Part shown: piece by piece, positions 1 to 5,170 of the stretch
How the letters are laid out: each line of letters starts with the position of its first letter
Numbering within the stretch: the stretch's first letter is position 1
Assembly: GCA_012840905.1 (NCBI GenBank)
Contig: DUVT01000179.1
Location: 1 to 5,170 of the forward strand
From: Acholeplasmataceae bacterium
Lineage (GTDB): Bacteria > Bacillota_I > Bacilli_A > ML615J-28 > CAG-698
DNA length: 5,170 bases
Direction of reading: 5' to 3'
Position numbers and translations under genes: made by a program
The notes under the pieces: model-generated
Told to the model about the DNA's origin: nothing
The model's input: the letters and a program-made list of their open reading frames with translations, nothing else
The model's database searches: none

Positions 1-258
1 AAGTAATGCTAAATGTTCATTTGATAACATAGCTTCAGTAATAGGTATTGACTGAAACTTTCCATCAGAAAATGACACTTTAATGCTGATGCTTGATAAT
101 TCAAAAGTATCAATATCATAGCTATCTTCTAGTGTGGTTGCCTCTACTTCAATTGAAGTAACGGTCTCTTGTGATGTTATAGAATCACATCCAGATAAAA
201 TAAAAATCGAAAACATAAATAAAACTATAGCTCCAATTTTTTTAATACTAATATTCAT
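1..258 (-). CDS. Lipoprotein with Ig-like domain (group 3-like), 3' end outside window
   Basis: This partial gene reads leftwards from ATG at 258..256 and stays open for 86 codons to the window edge, so the stop is not seen. GGAGG lies at 268..264, 5 nt before the ATG, which fixes the start. The N-terminus is a classic lipoprotein signal peptide: Lys6-Lys7, a hydrophobic core (residues 8-21) and a lipobox Leu-Ser-Gly-Cys with Cys24 as the expected lipidation site. The mature protein should therefore be anchored to the outer face of the membrane. An acidic, Thr/Ser-rich linker follows. Residues about 47-86 have the alternating pattern YDIDTFELSS, then a short strand, then SDGKF and PITEAMLS. 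That resembles the start of group-3 bacterial Ig-like domains (typically Y..GD.fdls.l...v.ysDGt). The domain call rests on pattern only. It suggests a surface adhesion or carbohydrate-interaction role but gives no specific function. The start codons of this gene and the transposase gene diverge. Confidence 0.8.
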   Translation of the reverse strand, partial: MNISIKKIGAIVLFMFSIFILSGCDSITSQETVTSIEVEATTLEDSYDIDTFELSSISIKVSFSDGKFQSIPITEAMLSNEHLALL

Positions 259-288
259 AAGTACCTCCTATATTTAATTATTAACTTT

Positions 289-317
289 ATTATAACAAAA
301 TAAATAAGATTTGAAAA
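289..317 (-). promoter_or_regulatory. Promoter for the lipoprotein gene (extended -10)
   Basis: On the minus strand a perfect TATAAT (294..289) is preceded by TGT, giving an extended -10 (TGnTATAAT). A TTTTCA element (317..312; 4 of 6 to TTGACA) lies 17 bp upstream. Transcription would start near 282, about 25 nt before the ATG and just ahead of the GGAGG site. The call is based on sequence match only. Confidence 0.6.
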
Positions 318-349
318 GGTTTTCTATTGTTTTTACTAAAAACTATAAC

Positions 350-401
350 TATCTTATGATAAATTCATATTAGATTATCTTATGATTATTTCAATATCAA
401 T
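350..401. repeat. Imperfect tandem repeat, two 26-bp units
   Basis: Two adjacent 26-bp units, 350-375 and 376-401, both begin TATCTTATGAT (11 bases identical). They then diverge, with 19 of 26 positions the same overall. The second unit overlaps the candidate IS left end. In AT-rich DNA the second half of the match could be chance; the shared 11-mer at exactly one unit spacing is the solid part. Confidence 0.5.
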
Positions 402-464
402 ATAGAAGATAGATAGTCTATTAAGACAACTATATTAAACGCCGCGTTATTTAAAAGTTTTTTA

Positions 465-493
465 TTTTCATTTTTATATACTCTTGGTATAAT
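465..493 (+). promoter_or_regulatory. Transposase promoter (extended -10)
   Basis: TTTTCA at 465-470 and TATAAT at 488-493 are separated by 17 bp, with TG at 485-486 making an extended -10. It is the same arrangement, with the same -35 hexamer, as the divergent lipoprotein promoter. The predicted start near 500 leaves a leader of roughly 20 nt that contains the ribosome binding site GGAGGG at 510-515. Confidence 0.6.
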
Positions 494-520
494 TTAGTAA
501 ATTATATTTGGAGGGAATTT

Positions 521-1900
521 ATGAGAAAGGTCGATTTAAGAATGAATGAACAATTAAAATTTGATACTATCAAGCGCGCTGCTTCAAAAGAGATTTCTAC
601 TAAGCGTGCTTCTACTTTACTTAAATGTACTATTCGTACTGTTTACAACCTTATTAAAACTTATAAAACTTCTGGTAAAGAGGGATTTATTCACGGCAAT
701 AGGGGCCGTAAACCAACCACCACTTTAAGTGATGAATTATCTAAGAAAATTATATCTCTTTACCGCGACACTTACATCAATGCAAACTTTAGACATTTTC
801 AAGATCTTCTAGCAGAAAAAGAAAATATTAAAATATCCTATAACAAGTTACATAACTTATTATCAAGCGAAGGTTTCATTTCCCCAAAATGCAACAAGCA
901 AACGCTTAAAAAAGCTAATGAAAGATTGATGAAGAAAATTGAAAACAAAGTTAAGCTAACTAAAGCCGAGGAAGATTATGTAGCTTCTACAAACCTTCAA
1001 GAGCCTATTATCTCGCACCCTAGGACACCTAGAGCTAAGTATCAAGGAGAGATAATACAGATGGATGCCTCACACCACTTGTGGTGTGGTGAAACCAAAT
1101 CTTTCCTACATTTAGCTGTTGATGATGCCTCAGGACAGATTGTAGGTGCTTATTTTGACCTACAAGAGACTTTAAATGGCTATTACCACATCTTACACCA
1201 AATCCTCATTACTAGGGGAATACCAGCATGTTTCCTAACTGATAGACGCACAGTCTTTGAATATAACAGTTTAAAAAATCCTTCTGATGAGAAGGACACA
1301 TTTACACAATTTGGTTATGCCTGTCATCGTTTAGGGATCGAACTTAGAACTACTTCAATTCCCCAAGCCAAAGGACGAATTGAAAGGATGTTTCAAACAC
1401 TCCAAAGTCGACTAATTACAGAACTTAAACTAGCAGGCATAACAGATATACAAAGAGCTAATGAATTCCTTGATTCTTACATCAAGAAATTCAACGAGCA
1501 GTTCTCTGTACCAGTAGATTATACCAAATCTGTTTATGATACGCAAATAAGTTTAGAGAAAATTAACTATACATTAGCAGTTATTTCTAAACGCAAAGTA
1601 GACAATGGTAATTCGATTAAATATAATAAAAAATATTATCAGTTTTATGATCAAGGTAGTTTGGTTTTAGTAAAACCAAAGACAATATGTTGTGTTTTAA
1701 AGGCATTTGATGGTACCTTGTTAGCATCAATAGGTGAAGAAATTTTCGAGTTATATGAGTTAGAAGTAAACCATAAGGTTTCTAAAACATTCGATACACA
1801 TGAACCAACCAAACCAAAATACAAAGGTCACAAACCTAAAGATTGCCACCCATGGACTTATTATAGTTTCAAGAAAAAACAATCAAGAAAGTCAGCTTAA
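521..1900 (+). CDS. IS1202-type (ISNCY) DDE transposase
   Basis: This 459-residue protein cuts and joins the ends of its own insertion sequence. Residues about 14-66 form a helix-turn-helix (conserved feel around TIRTVYNLIKTYKTSG, then the basic GRKP linker) for binding the IS ends. Residues about 70-150 are a second helical DNA-binding region. The RNase H-like catalytic core runs from about 175 to 330. Candidate acidic triad residues are Asp182 (in QMDASHH), Asp241 (in LTDRRTVFEY) and Glu288 (in AKGRIERMFQTLQ). Asp201-Asp202 of VDDASG are also typical of the family. Residues about 360-459 are a basic C-terminal tail, ending KKKQSRKSA. The full length and the TLQ and FLDSYIKKFN motifs fit the ISNCY/IS1202 group, from memory of the family. 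GGAGGG 5 nt upstream supports the first ATG over Met8. The frame is uninterrupted. The 5' third uses more CGC and GCG codons than neighbouring genes, in keeping with a mobile origin. Confidence 0.92.
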   Translation: MRKVDLRMNEQLKFDTIKRAASKEISTKRASTLLKCTIRTVYNLIKTYKTSGKEGFIHGNRGRKPTTTLSDELSKKIISLYRDTYINANFRHFQDLLAEKENIKISYNKLHNLLSSEGFISPKCNKQTLKKANERLMKKIENKVKLTKAEEDYVASTNLQEPIISHPRTPRAKYQGEIIQMDASHHLWCGETKSFLHLAVDDASGQIVGAYFDLQETLNGYYHILHQILITRGIPACFLTDRRTVFEYNSLKNPSDEKDTFTQFGYACHRLGIELRTTSIPQAKGRIERMFQTLQSRLITELKLAGITDIQRANEFLDSYIKKFNEQFSVPVDYTKSVYDTQISLEKINYTLAVISKRKVDNGNSIKYNKKYYQFYDQGSLVLVKPKTICCVLKAFDGTLLASIGEEIFELYELEVNHKVSKTFDTHEPTKPKYKGHKPKDCHPWTYYSFKKKQSRKSA

Positions 1901-1903
1901 ACT

Positions 1904-1925
1904 GTACTAATGTTTAGTGCTTTTT
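1904..1925 (+). terminator. Possible weak terminator after the transposase gene
   Basis: GTACTAA (1904-1910) and TTAGTGC (1914-1920) pair as a 7-bp stem with one G-U pair and a 3-nt loop, followed by TTTTT at 1921-1925. It begins 4 nt past the stop codon. The stem is AU-rich, so termination would be weak. The right half belongs to a short direct repeat (TTTAGTG at 1913-1919 and 1923-1929), so it may instead be part of the IS terminal structure. Confidence 0.4.
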
Positions 1926-1965
1926 AGTGAAAAAATCAAAAGGTATTGACACAGAATAATCTAAA

Positions 1966-2436
1966 TCACATCACTGGGAAAAAAAGATAAAGTTGCATAT
2001 GTTCATTTGGATTATAAAATTCTTGAACAGCACCTGCAAGCTTTAATTTATTTTTAGGTAAAAACTCACCTAATACATATTTAAAAACTTCACTATAATT
2101 ATTTTCAACTTTTACATATGCATAATTAAATTCAGGAATTCTCCATCTGGTCCAATGCAGTGGTGCTATAGCTTCATCCCTAACTTCTATTGAAGCAAGA
2201 TATAATCCCTCGCTATAATTGTTTTCCCAAATCCCAAAGTTTTGATCTAAATTACTCATCGCTCCCCAAACACCAACAAGTTTTCCATCCTCATCCTTTT
2301 TTGCGAATTTTAAAACTTCATTTAAACCTCGATTAAATTCATTCCAGGCATTATCAATAAAACTTGGTCCTTCAAAGCTAGATCTTAATTTTCCAATTAC
2401 TGTGAATGCCTTTTTCTTTGCAAATTTGACTTCCAT
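1966..2436 (-). CDS. GyrI-like small-molecule-binding (AraC effector-binding fold) protein
   Basis: This 156-residue cytoplasmic protein has no attached DNA-binding domain. Its layout matches the GyrI-like/effector-binding fold: an N-terminal strand FTVIGKLRSS, then WNEFNRGLNEVL as the first helix. VGVWGAM and FGIWENN strands follow, then the second half (YAYVKVE, helix SEVFKYVLGEFL), and a C-terminal QEFYNPNEHMQLYLFFPVM. The last part corresponds to the usual (E)xY...(l)y.P(i) ending, so the protein looks complete. Trp31, Trp57, Trp70, Trp95 and Trp98 could line an aromatic pocket, and Glu139 is at the position often conserved in this fold. Family members bind hydrophobic or cationic compounds; some bind DNA gyrase, and some are reported to hydrolyse toxic cyclopropyl compounds. 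The ligand here is unknown. AAGGAG (2449..2444) lies 7 nt before ATG. The gene follows the pyk terminator and appears to have its own promoter. Its TGA stop lies just outside the IS end. Confidence 0.8.
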   Translation of the reverse strand: MEVKFAKKKAFTVIGKLRSSFEGPSFIDNAWNEFNRGLNEVLKFAKKDEDGKLVGVWGAMSNLDQNFGIWENNYSEGLYLASIEVRDEAIAPLHWTRWRIPEFNYAYVKVENNYSEVFKYVLGEFLPKNKLKLAGAVQEFYNPNEHMQLYLFFPVM

Positions 2437-2467
2437 CTAATTACTCCTTAAAAACAATATTATTAAT

Positions 2468-2497
2468 ATTTTATCATAAAACACTTTTTAAATTCAA
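2468..2497 (-). promoter_or_regulatory. Promoter for the GyrI-like gene
   Basis: On the minus strand TTGAAT (2497..2492) and TAAAAT (2473..2468) are 18 bp apart, and TG two bases before the -10 makes it extended (TGATAAAAT). The -35 hexamer shares two bases with the T-run of the pyk terminator, so the gene starts its own transcription immediately after pyk transcription ends. Confidence 0.5.
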
Positions 2498-2527
2498 AAA
2501 ACGATTAGCGAAAACGCTAATCGTTTT
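2496..2527 (-). terminator. Intrinsic terminator of pyk
   Basis: A perfect 10-bp inverted repeat, ACGATTAGCG (2501-2510) and CGCTAATCGT (2515-2524), encloses a 4-nt loop and extends by three A-T pairs. Read on the minus strand it is followed by a run of six T (2501..2496) and begins about 15 nt after the pyk stop. On the plus strand the T-run is short (TTTT, then GGG), so it works best for the leftward transcript. Confidence 0.92.
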
Positions 2528-2541
2528 GGGAATGTCTACAA

Positions 2542-3960
2542 TTATTTAACTTCGATAATACTCATATTATTTGTACTTCCGTGTTTTTGACCCCAACCTG
2601 AAGTAATAATGATTTTTTCACCTTTCTTCAAGCCGAATTCTTTTGCAACTTCAATTGCAATTGGATTATATTGAGAAATATCTGTAACTGTATCACGAAG
2701 TACACTTGTTACACCCCAGTAGTATGATAATCTTCTACATGTATCTAAATTATCTGTTACTGCGATAATTGGTACACATGGTCTAAACTTACAAATACGT
2801 TTAGCAGTACCACCTGTTTCAGTAAACGCAACGATTGCACCAACATCATGAAGAGTTAAAGCACTTTGGCTAACTGCAATTCCGATAGCATCGTTAACTG
2901 TTTCTTGTGATGAAAGAATTGATTTTTGCAATCTATCAGCATATGGGAAAATTTCTTCAATAGTTTCACCAATTCTATTCATTGTTTGAACAGATTCAAT
3001 TGGATATTCACCAGCTGCTGATTCGCCACTTAACATAACTGCATCAGTTCCATCAAGAATAGCATTAGCAACGTCGCTTGCTTCAGCTCTTGTTGGACGT
3101 GGATTTGTCATCATAGATTCTAACATGTGTGTTGCAGTAATTACTGGTTTACCTAATTCATTTGCTTTTGCAATAATTTTCTTTTGATAAATTGGTACAT
3201 ATTCAGGGTTAATTTCTACACCCATGTCACCACGAGCAACCATTACCCCATCTGCAACTTTTAAGATTTCTTCGATATTATCGAATCCTTCTTGGTTTTC
3301 AATTTTAGCGATAATTTCAATACGTTTACCGTTATGTTTATCTAATATTTCTCTAATTTCTAAAATGTCTTCAGGTCTACGCACGAAAGATGCAGCAACT
3401 AAGTCTACACCCATTTCACATGCAAAAATAAGATCTGATCTATCTTTTTCAGATACGAATGGCATAGATAATTTTACGTTTGGAACGTTAACTCCTTTAC
3501 GACTCTTAATTGGTCCAGAGTTTCTAACTACAACTTTGATTTCATCTTTTTTAACTTCAACTACATCAAGTCGCATTTTTCCATCGTCTACTAATAAATA
3601 ATCCCCAGCACTAATATCATCAAATAATTCAGGACAAGCAATATGGAATCTTTCTTTAGTTCCAACAATTTCTTCTTTTACGATAGTAACTTCATCACCT
3701 TTATTAAAAAATACTTTACCATCTTCGAAGATGCCAGTTCTAATTTCTGGTCCTTTTGTATCTGCCATTATCCCGATAAATTTATTTAATCTTTCAGCTA
3801 CCTTCCTAATCATTTTAATACGAGCACCATGCTCATCATAGTTTGCATGAGAAAAGTTTAATCTTGCAACGCTCATTCCTGCTTCAATTATTTTCTCTAA
3901 CATTTCTTCGTTGTCTATAGCAGGTCCTATAGTACAAACAATTTTTGTTTTTCTTTTCAT
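2542..3960 (-). CDS. pyk: Pyruvate kinase
   Basis: The enzyme transfers phosphate from phosphoenolpyruvate to ADP, giving pyruvate and ATP in the last step of glycolysis, in the cytoplasm. The chosen ATG (3960..3958) gives 472 residues. GGAGG lies 10 nt upstream, and TKIVCTIGPA follows directly, as in other pyruvate kinases. An upstream in-frame TTG at 3990 would translate through the ribosome binding site and is rejected. The (beta/alpha)8 barrel carries Arg33 and NFSHAN (35-40), the B domain spans about 71-165, and Lys219 and Glu221 sit in AKIEN. Asp245 is in ARGDMGVE, and ATHMLESM (276-283) and the SGESAAGEYP loop (311-320) follow. Lys219 is the expected catalytic lysine, and Glu221 and Asp245 the metal ligands. 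Glu72 in TKGPEIRTG is the residue associated with K+ dependence. The C domain (about 350-472) keeps the TETGGTAKRI loop where sugar-phosphate effectors bind in regulated enzymes. The extra PEP-utiliser-like C-terminal domain of Bacillus enzymes is absent. The gene appears monocistronic, without pfkA beside it. Confidence 0.97.
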   Translation of the reverse strand: MKRKTKIVCTIGPAIDNEEMLEKIIEAGMSVARLNFSHANYDEHGARIKMIRKVAERLNKFIGIMADTKGPEIRTGIFEDGKVFFNKGDEVTIVKEEIVGTKERFHIACPELFDDISAGDYLLVDDGKMRLDVVEVKKDEIKVVVRNSGPIKSRKGVNVPNVKLSMPFVSEKDRSDLIFACEMGVDLVAASFVRRPEDILEIREILDKHNGKRIEIIAKIENQEGFDNIEEILKVADGVMVARGDMGVEINPEYVPIYQKKIIAKANELGKPVITATHMLESMMTNPRPTRAEASDVANAILDGTDAVMLSGESAAGEYPIESVQTMNRIGETIEEIFPYADRLQKSILSSQETVNDAIGIAVSQSALTLHDVGAIVAFTETGGTAKRICKFRPCVPIIAVTDNLDTCRRLSYYWGVTSVLRDTVTDISQYNPIAIEVAKEFGLKKGEKIIITSGWGQKHGSTNNMSIIEVK

Positions 3961-3999
3961 ATATTTTAATCCTCCAAAAAATATATCCAATTAATTATT

Positions 4000-4028
4000 A
4001 TTTTACCATAAACTCAAGAAAAATTCTA
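4000..4028 (-). promoter_or_regulatory. Probable pyk promoter (extended -10)
   Basis: On the minus strand TAAAAT (4005..4000) is preceded by TGG, an extended -10. The sequence 17 bp upstream, TAGAAT (4028..4023), is a poor -35. Transcription would begin near 3993 with a leader of about 30 nt that holds the GGAGG site. The position relative to the gene is good; the -35 is uncertain. Confidence 0.5.
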
Positions 4029-4162
4029 TTTAAAAACGTTATCTAAATTTTAATTTTTTTATTCTAGTATTAAAACCCGCTTTTAATCAAGTAGATTTTT
4101 CCTATTTAATATTATTTACAAATGTATAAATTCTATTAATAGTCTTTCATTTTCAAACAAAA
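4006..4162. other. AT-rich intergenic region upstream of pyk
   Basis: No gene is supported. The right part is the downstream flank of the membrane-protein terminator and the left part is the pyk promoter. Between them ATTAAAA (4069-4075) and TTTTAAT (4081-4087) form an all-A/T inverted repeat around CCCGC, and a run of seven T lies at 4054-4060. The inverted repeat is too AT-rich to call a terminator. A role as a pyk operator is possible but unsupported. Confidence 0.4.
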
Positions 4163-4184
4163 TAGCCCTAGTTTAAAAGGGCTA
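4153..4184 (-). terminator. Intrinsic terminator of the membrane-protein gene
   Basis: Read on the minus strand, TAGCCCT (4184..4178) and AGGGCTA (4169..4163) form a perfect 7-bp stem with an 8-nt loop, followed by TTTTGTTTG. The first three bases of the stem are the TAG stop codon itself, so the hairpin starts at the end of the reading frame. The plus strand has no T-run after the hairpin, so only the leftward transcript is served. Confidence 0.8.
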
Positions 4185-5170
4185 AAAATTGTATTTTATT
4201 AAATCAAGTCGTTTTGATTTATTAACTAACATATACACGAATGTTAATGCAGTTCCTAAAATAAAACTTATTTGATAAGTTAAAACATTCCAAAAATTTA
4301 GATTAATAAATCTATTCATTAATATAACTACTAATTTTTGAAATAATATAAAACTTGGAATAACTATTACTACTTGATTAACTTTAAACTCTTTTGTTAT
4401 CATAAGTATTAAAATTAATATTATAACACCATTAGTTAAAGATATTAAGTTATTTAAAATACTGTTTCCAGAAATAATATATCTATATACATTAAGATTT
4501 TCATTAACGCTCATGATCGTTAGAATAAATCCTTGTATATAGCTAAAAGCTAGCTTTACTAGTTCAAAGATTATAAAAATCTTTAGTGCTTGATTAGTTT
4601 TGCTATTTTCTATTACATATCTAGTCATATTAATTAATAATAATATAAATATAACAGCTATAAAAATTCTTAAATAAACTTGAATATTTGATTGAAGTAA
4701 TACAAATTTTCCTAACACTGACTCCATTGACATAAAATTATTTATTATGTGCGAGATGGCGAAATGTTGAAAAAGAGATAAAGAAGTGCTTATGAAATTT
4801 AACACAATTAGTGTTATTCCAATTATTAGGGAAGTTTTTGTAAAGGTGATTTGCGTACTCTCTAGATCTTCTACTGTGTCTTCTTCATACCTAGATCTAT
4901 CTAACCAAGATAAAAATAAATATATTAAACTCAAAGATACTACACAAAACAAAAAAGATAATACAATAGCCCAAATTGCAGTAAGTAATATATCTGTTAA
5001 AACATAAGTTAAAAGTATTGAAATTAAGAAAACTATAATATTAACTATTACAATTTTATAAATATTTTTTAATACTTTATCATAGTATAGTTTTTTCTGT
5101 TCTTCTATAAAACTATAATTAATATAGATATTTTCCTTTTTATGTGCATAATAAATATATATTGCACCTA
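4182..5170 (-). CDS. Multi-pass membrane protein of unknown family, 5' end outside window
   Basis: The frame is open from the TAG at 4184..4182 to the right edge, giving 328 visible C-terminal residues (first full codon 5168..5166). The first start-like codon inside the window is TTG at 4952, but it lies within a hydrophobic helix, lacks a ribosome site, and is preceded by 72 in-frame residues including another helix. The true start is therefore beyond the window. Counting from 5168, about eight transmembrane segments are visible: roughly 38-57, 61-88, 113-132, 164-181, 196-219, 241-258, 264-284 and 296-315. An acidic loop (RYEEDTVEDLEST, 93-105) separates the second and third, and a Lys/Tyr-rich stretch (10-38) precedes the first. 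The tail is short and basic (NKSKRLDLIKYNF). The first visible residues (AIYIYYAHKKE) could be the end of an earlier helix. No transporter, kinase or enzyme motif was recognised, so no function is assigned. Confidence 0.75.
   Translation of the reverse strand, partial: GAIYIYYAHKKENIYINYSFIEEQKKLYYDKVLKNIYKIVIVNIIVFLISILLTYVLTDILLTAIWAIVLSFLFCVVSLSLIYLFLSWLDRSRYEEDTVEDLESTQITFTKTSLIIGITLIVLNFISTSLSLFQHFAISHIINNFMSMESVLGKFVLLQSNIQVYLRIFIAVIFILLLINMTRYVIENSKTNQALKIFIIFELVKLAFSYIQGFILTIMSVNENLNVYRYIISGNSILNNLISLTNGVIILILILMITKEFKVNQVVIVIPSFILFQKLVVILMNRFINLNFWNVLTYQISFILGTALTFVYMLVNKSKRLDLIKYNF

Larger units (their letters stand above)
259..520. other. Divergent intergenic region, probably containing the IS left end
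   Basis: No coding sequence is supported here. The region carries a promoter for each flanking gene. It also holds an imperfect 26-bp tandem repeat at 350-401 and a short GC-rich palindrome at 438-448 in otherwise very AT-rich DNA. The left boundary of the insertion sequence should fall in this interval, but no long inverted match to its right end was found by eye. Confidence 0.6.
387..1953 (+). mobile_element. Insertion sequence of the ISNCY/IS1202 type (boundaries approximate)
   Basis: The element is defined by its single intact transposase gene at 521-1900. The right end is placed near 1951-1953, where the outward-facing sequence reads TGTCAATACC on the minus strand (1951..1942). The best inverted partner seen on the left is TTTCAATATC at 389-398, matching 8 of 10 bases. 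These ends would give an element of about 1.57 kb, in the size range of this family. The left end is weakly supported, and no flanking target duplication was found by eye. The element may therefore be old, its target duplication may have decayed, or the left boundary is wrong. The transposase shows no frameshift or stop, so the element could still be active. Confidence 0.5.

Noticed and set aside
43..52. AGGTATTGAC, identical to the sequence at the IS right end (1941-1950)
   Set aside because: It is in the same orientation rather than inverted, and lies within the lipoprotein reading frame, so it cannot be the left inverted repeat. Treated as chance.
310..343. Alternative IS left end, with ACTAAAAA at 335-342 in the same relation to the end as at the right side
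   Set aside because: Only about 20 of 34 positions agree and most are A/T; it would also place the lipoprotein -35 element inside the IS.
3224..3601. Plus-strand 125-codon open frame
   Set aside because: It lies entirely antisense to well-conserved pyruvate kinase coding sequence and encodes a Ser/Thr/Ile-rich product with no recognisable domain.
3961..3990. Longer pyruvate kinase starting at TTG 3990
   Set aside because: The extra ten residues would be translated from the ribosome binding site itself; ATG at 3960 has good spacing and begins the conserved family N-terminus.
4069..4087. Inverted repeat ATTAAAA/TTTTAAT as a terminator or riboswitch
   Set aside because: The stem is entirely A/T, no T-run follows it directly on either strand, and it lies upstream of the predicted pyk transcript start.
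4786..5007. Plus-strand 73-codon open frame
   Set aside because: It is antisense to the membrane-protein frame, has no convincing ribosome site and no protein features.

Overview
The window is AT-rich DNA from a low-GC bacterium of the Bacillota/Mycoplasmatota type. Shine-Dalgarno sites are strong (GGAGG, AAGGAG) and several promoters have extended -10 elements. Pyruvate kinase is the short form of about 470 residues. Tryptophan is encoded by TGG, and TGA terminates the GyrI-like gene. This argues against the Mycoplasma/Spiroplasma code (TGA = Trp) and fits an Acholeplasma/Izemoplasma/Haloplasma-like lineage or a low-GC Bacillota. The lineage is an inference; no marker here settles it.

Layout, left to right. 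Positions 1-258 (minus) are the N-terminal 86 residues of a lipoprotein whose mature part looks like a group-3 bacterial Ig-like domain; it runs off the left edge. Positions 259-520 are a divergent intergenic region with promoters in both directions, an imperfect 26-bp tandem repeat and probably the left end of an insertion sequence. Positions 521-1900 (plus) encode an intact DDE transposase of the ISNCY/IS1202 type, followed by a small hairpin and a probable right end near 1951-1953. Positions 1966-2436 (minus) are a stand-alone GyrI-like effector-binding protein, whose stop codon lies about 15 bp from the IS end. Positions 2542-3960 (minus) are pyruvate kinase, with its own promoter and a strong intrinsic terminator. 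Positions 4182-5170 (minus) are the C-terminal 328 residues of an unrecognised multi-pass membrane protein. Its frame stays open to the right edge, so it is longer than its first internal start-like codon would suggest.

The genes do not form one pathway. The membrane protein and pyruvate kinase end in their own terminators. Pyruvate kinase and the GyrI-like gene have separate candidate promoters. The IS lies between the lipoprotein gene and the GyrI-like gene. No CRISPR array, tRNA, rRNA or defence system is visible. The points most worth a second look are the unknown membrane protein, the IS termini and target site (including a weak Xer/dif-like sequence at its left flank), and the compact terminator-promoter arrangement between pyk and the GyrI-like gene.
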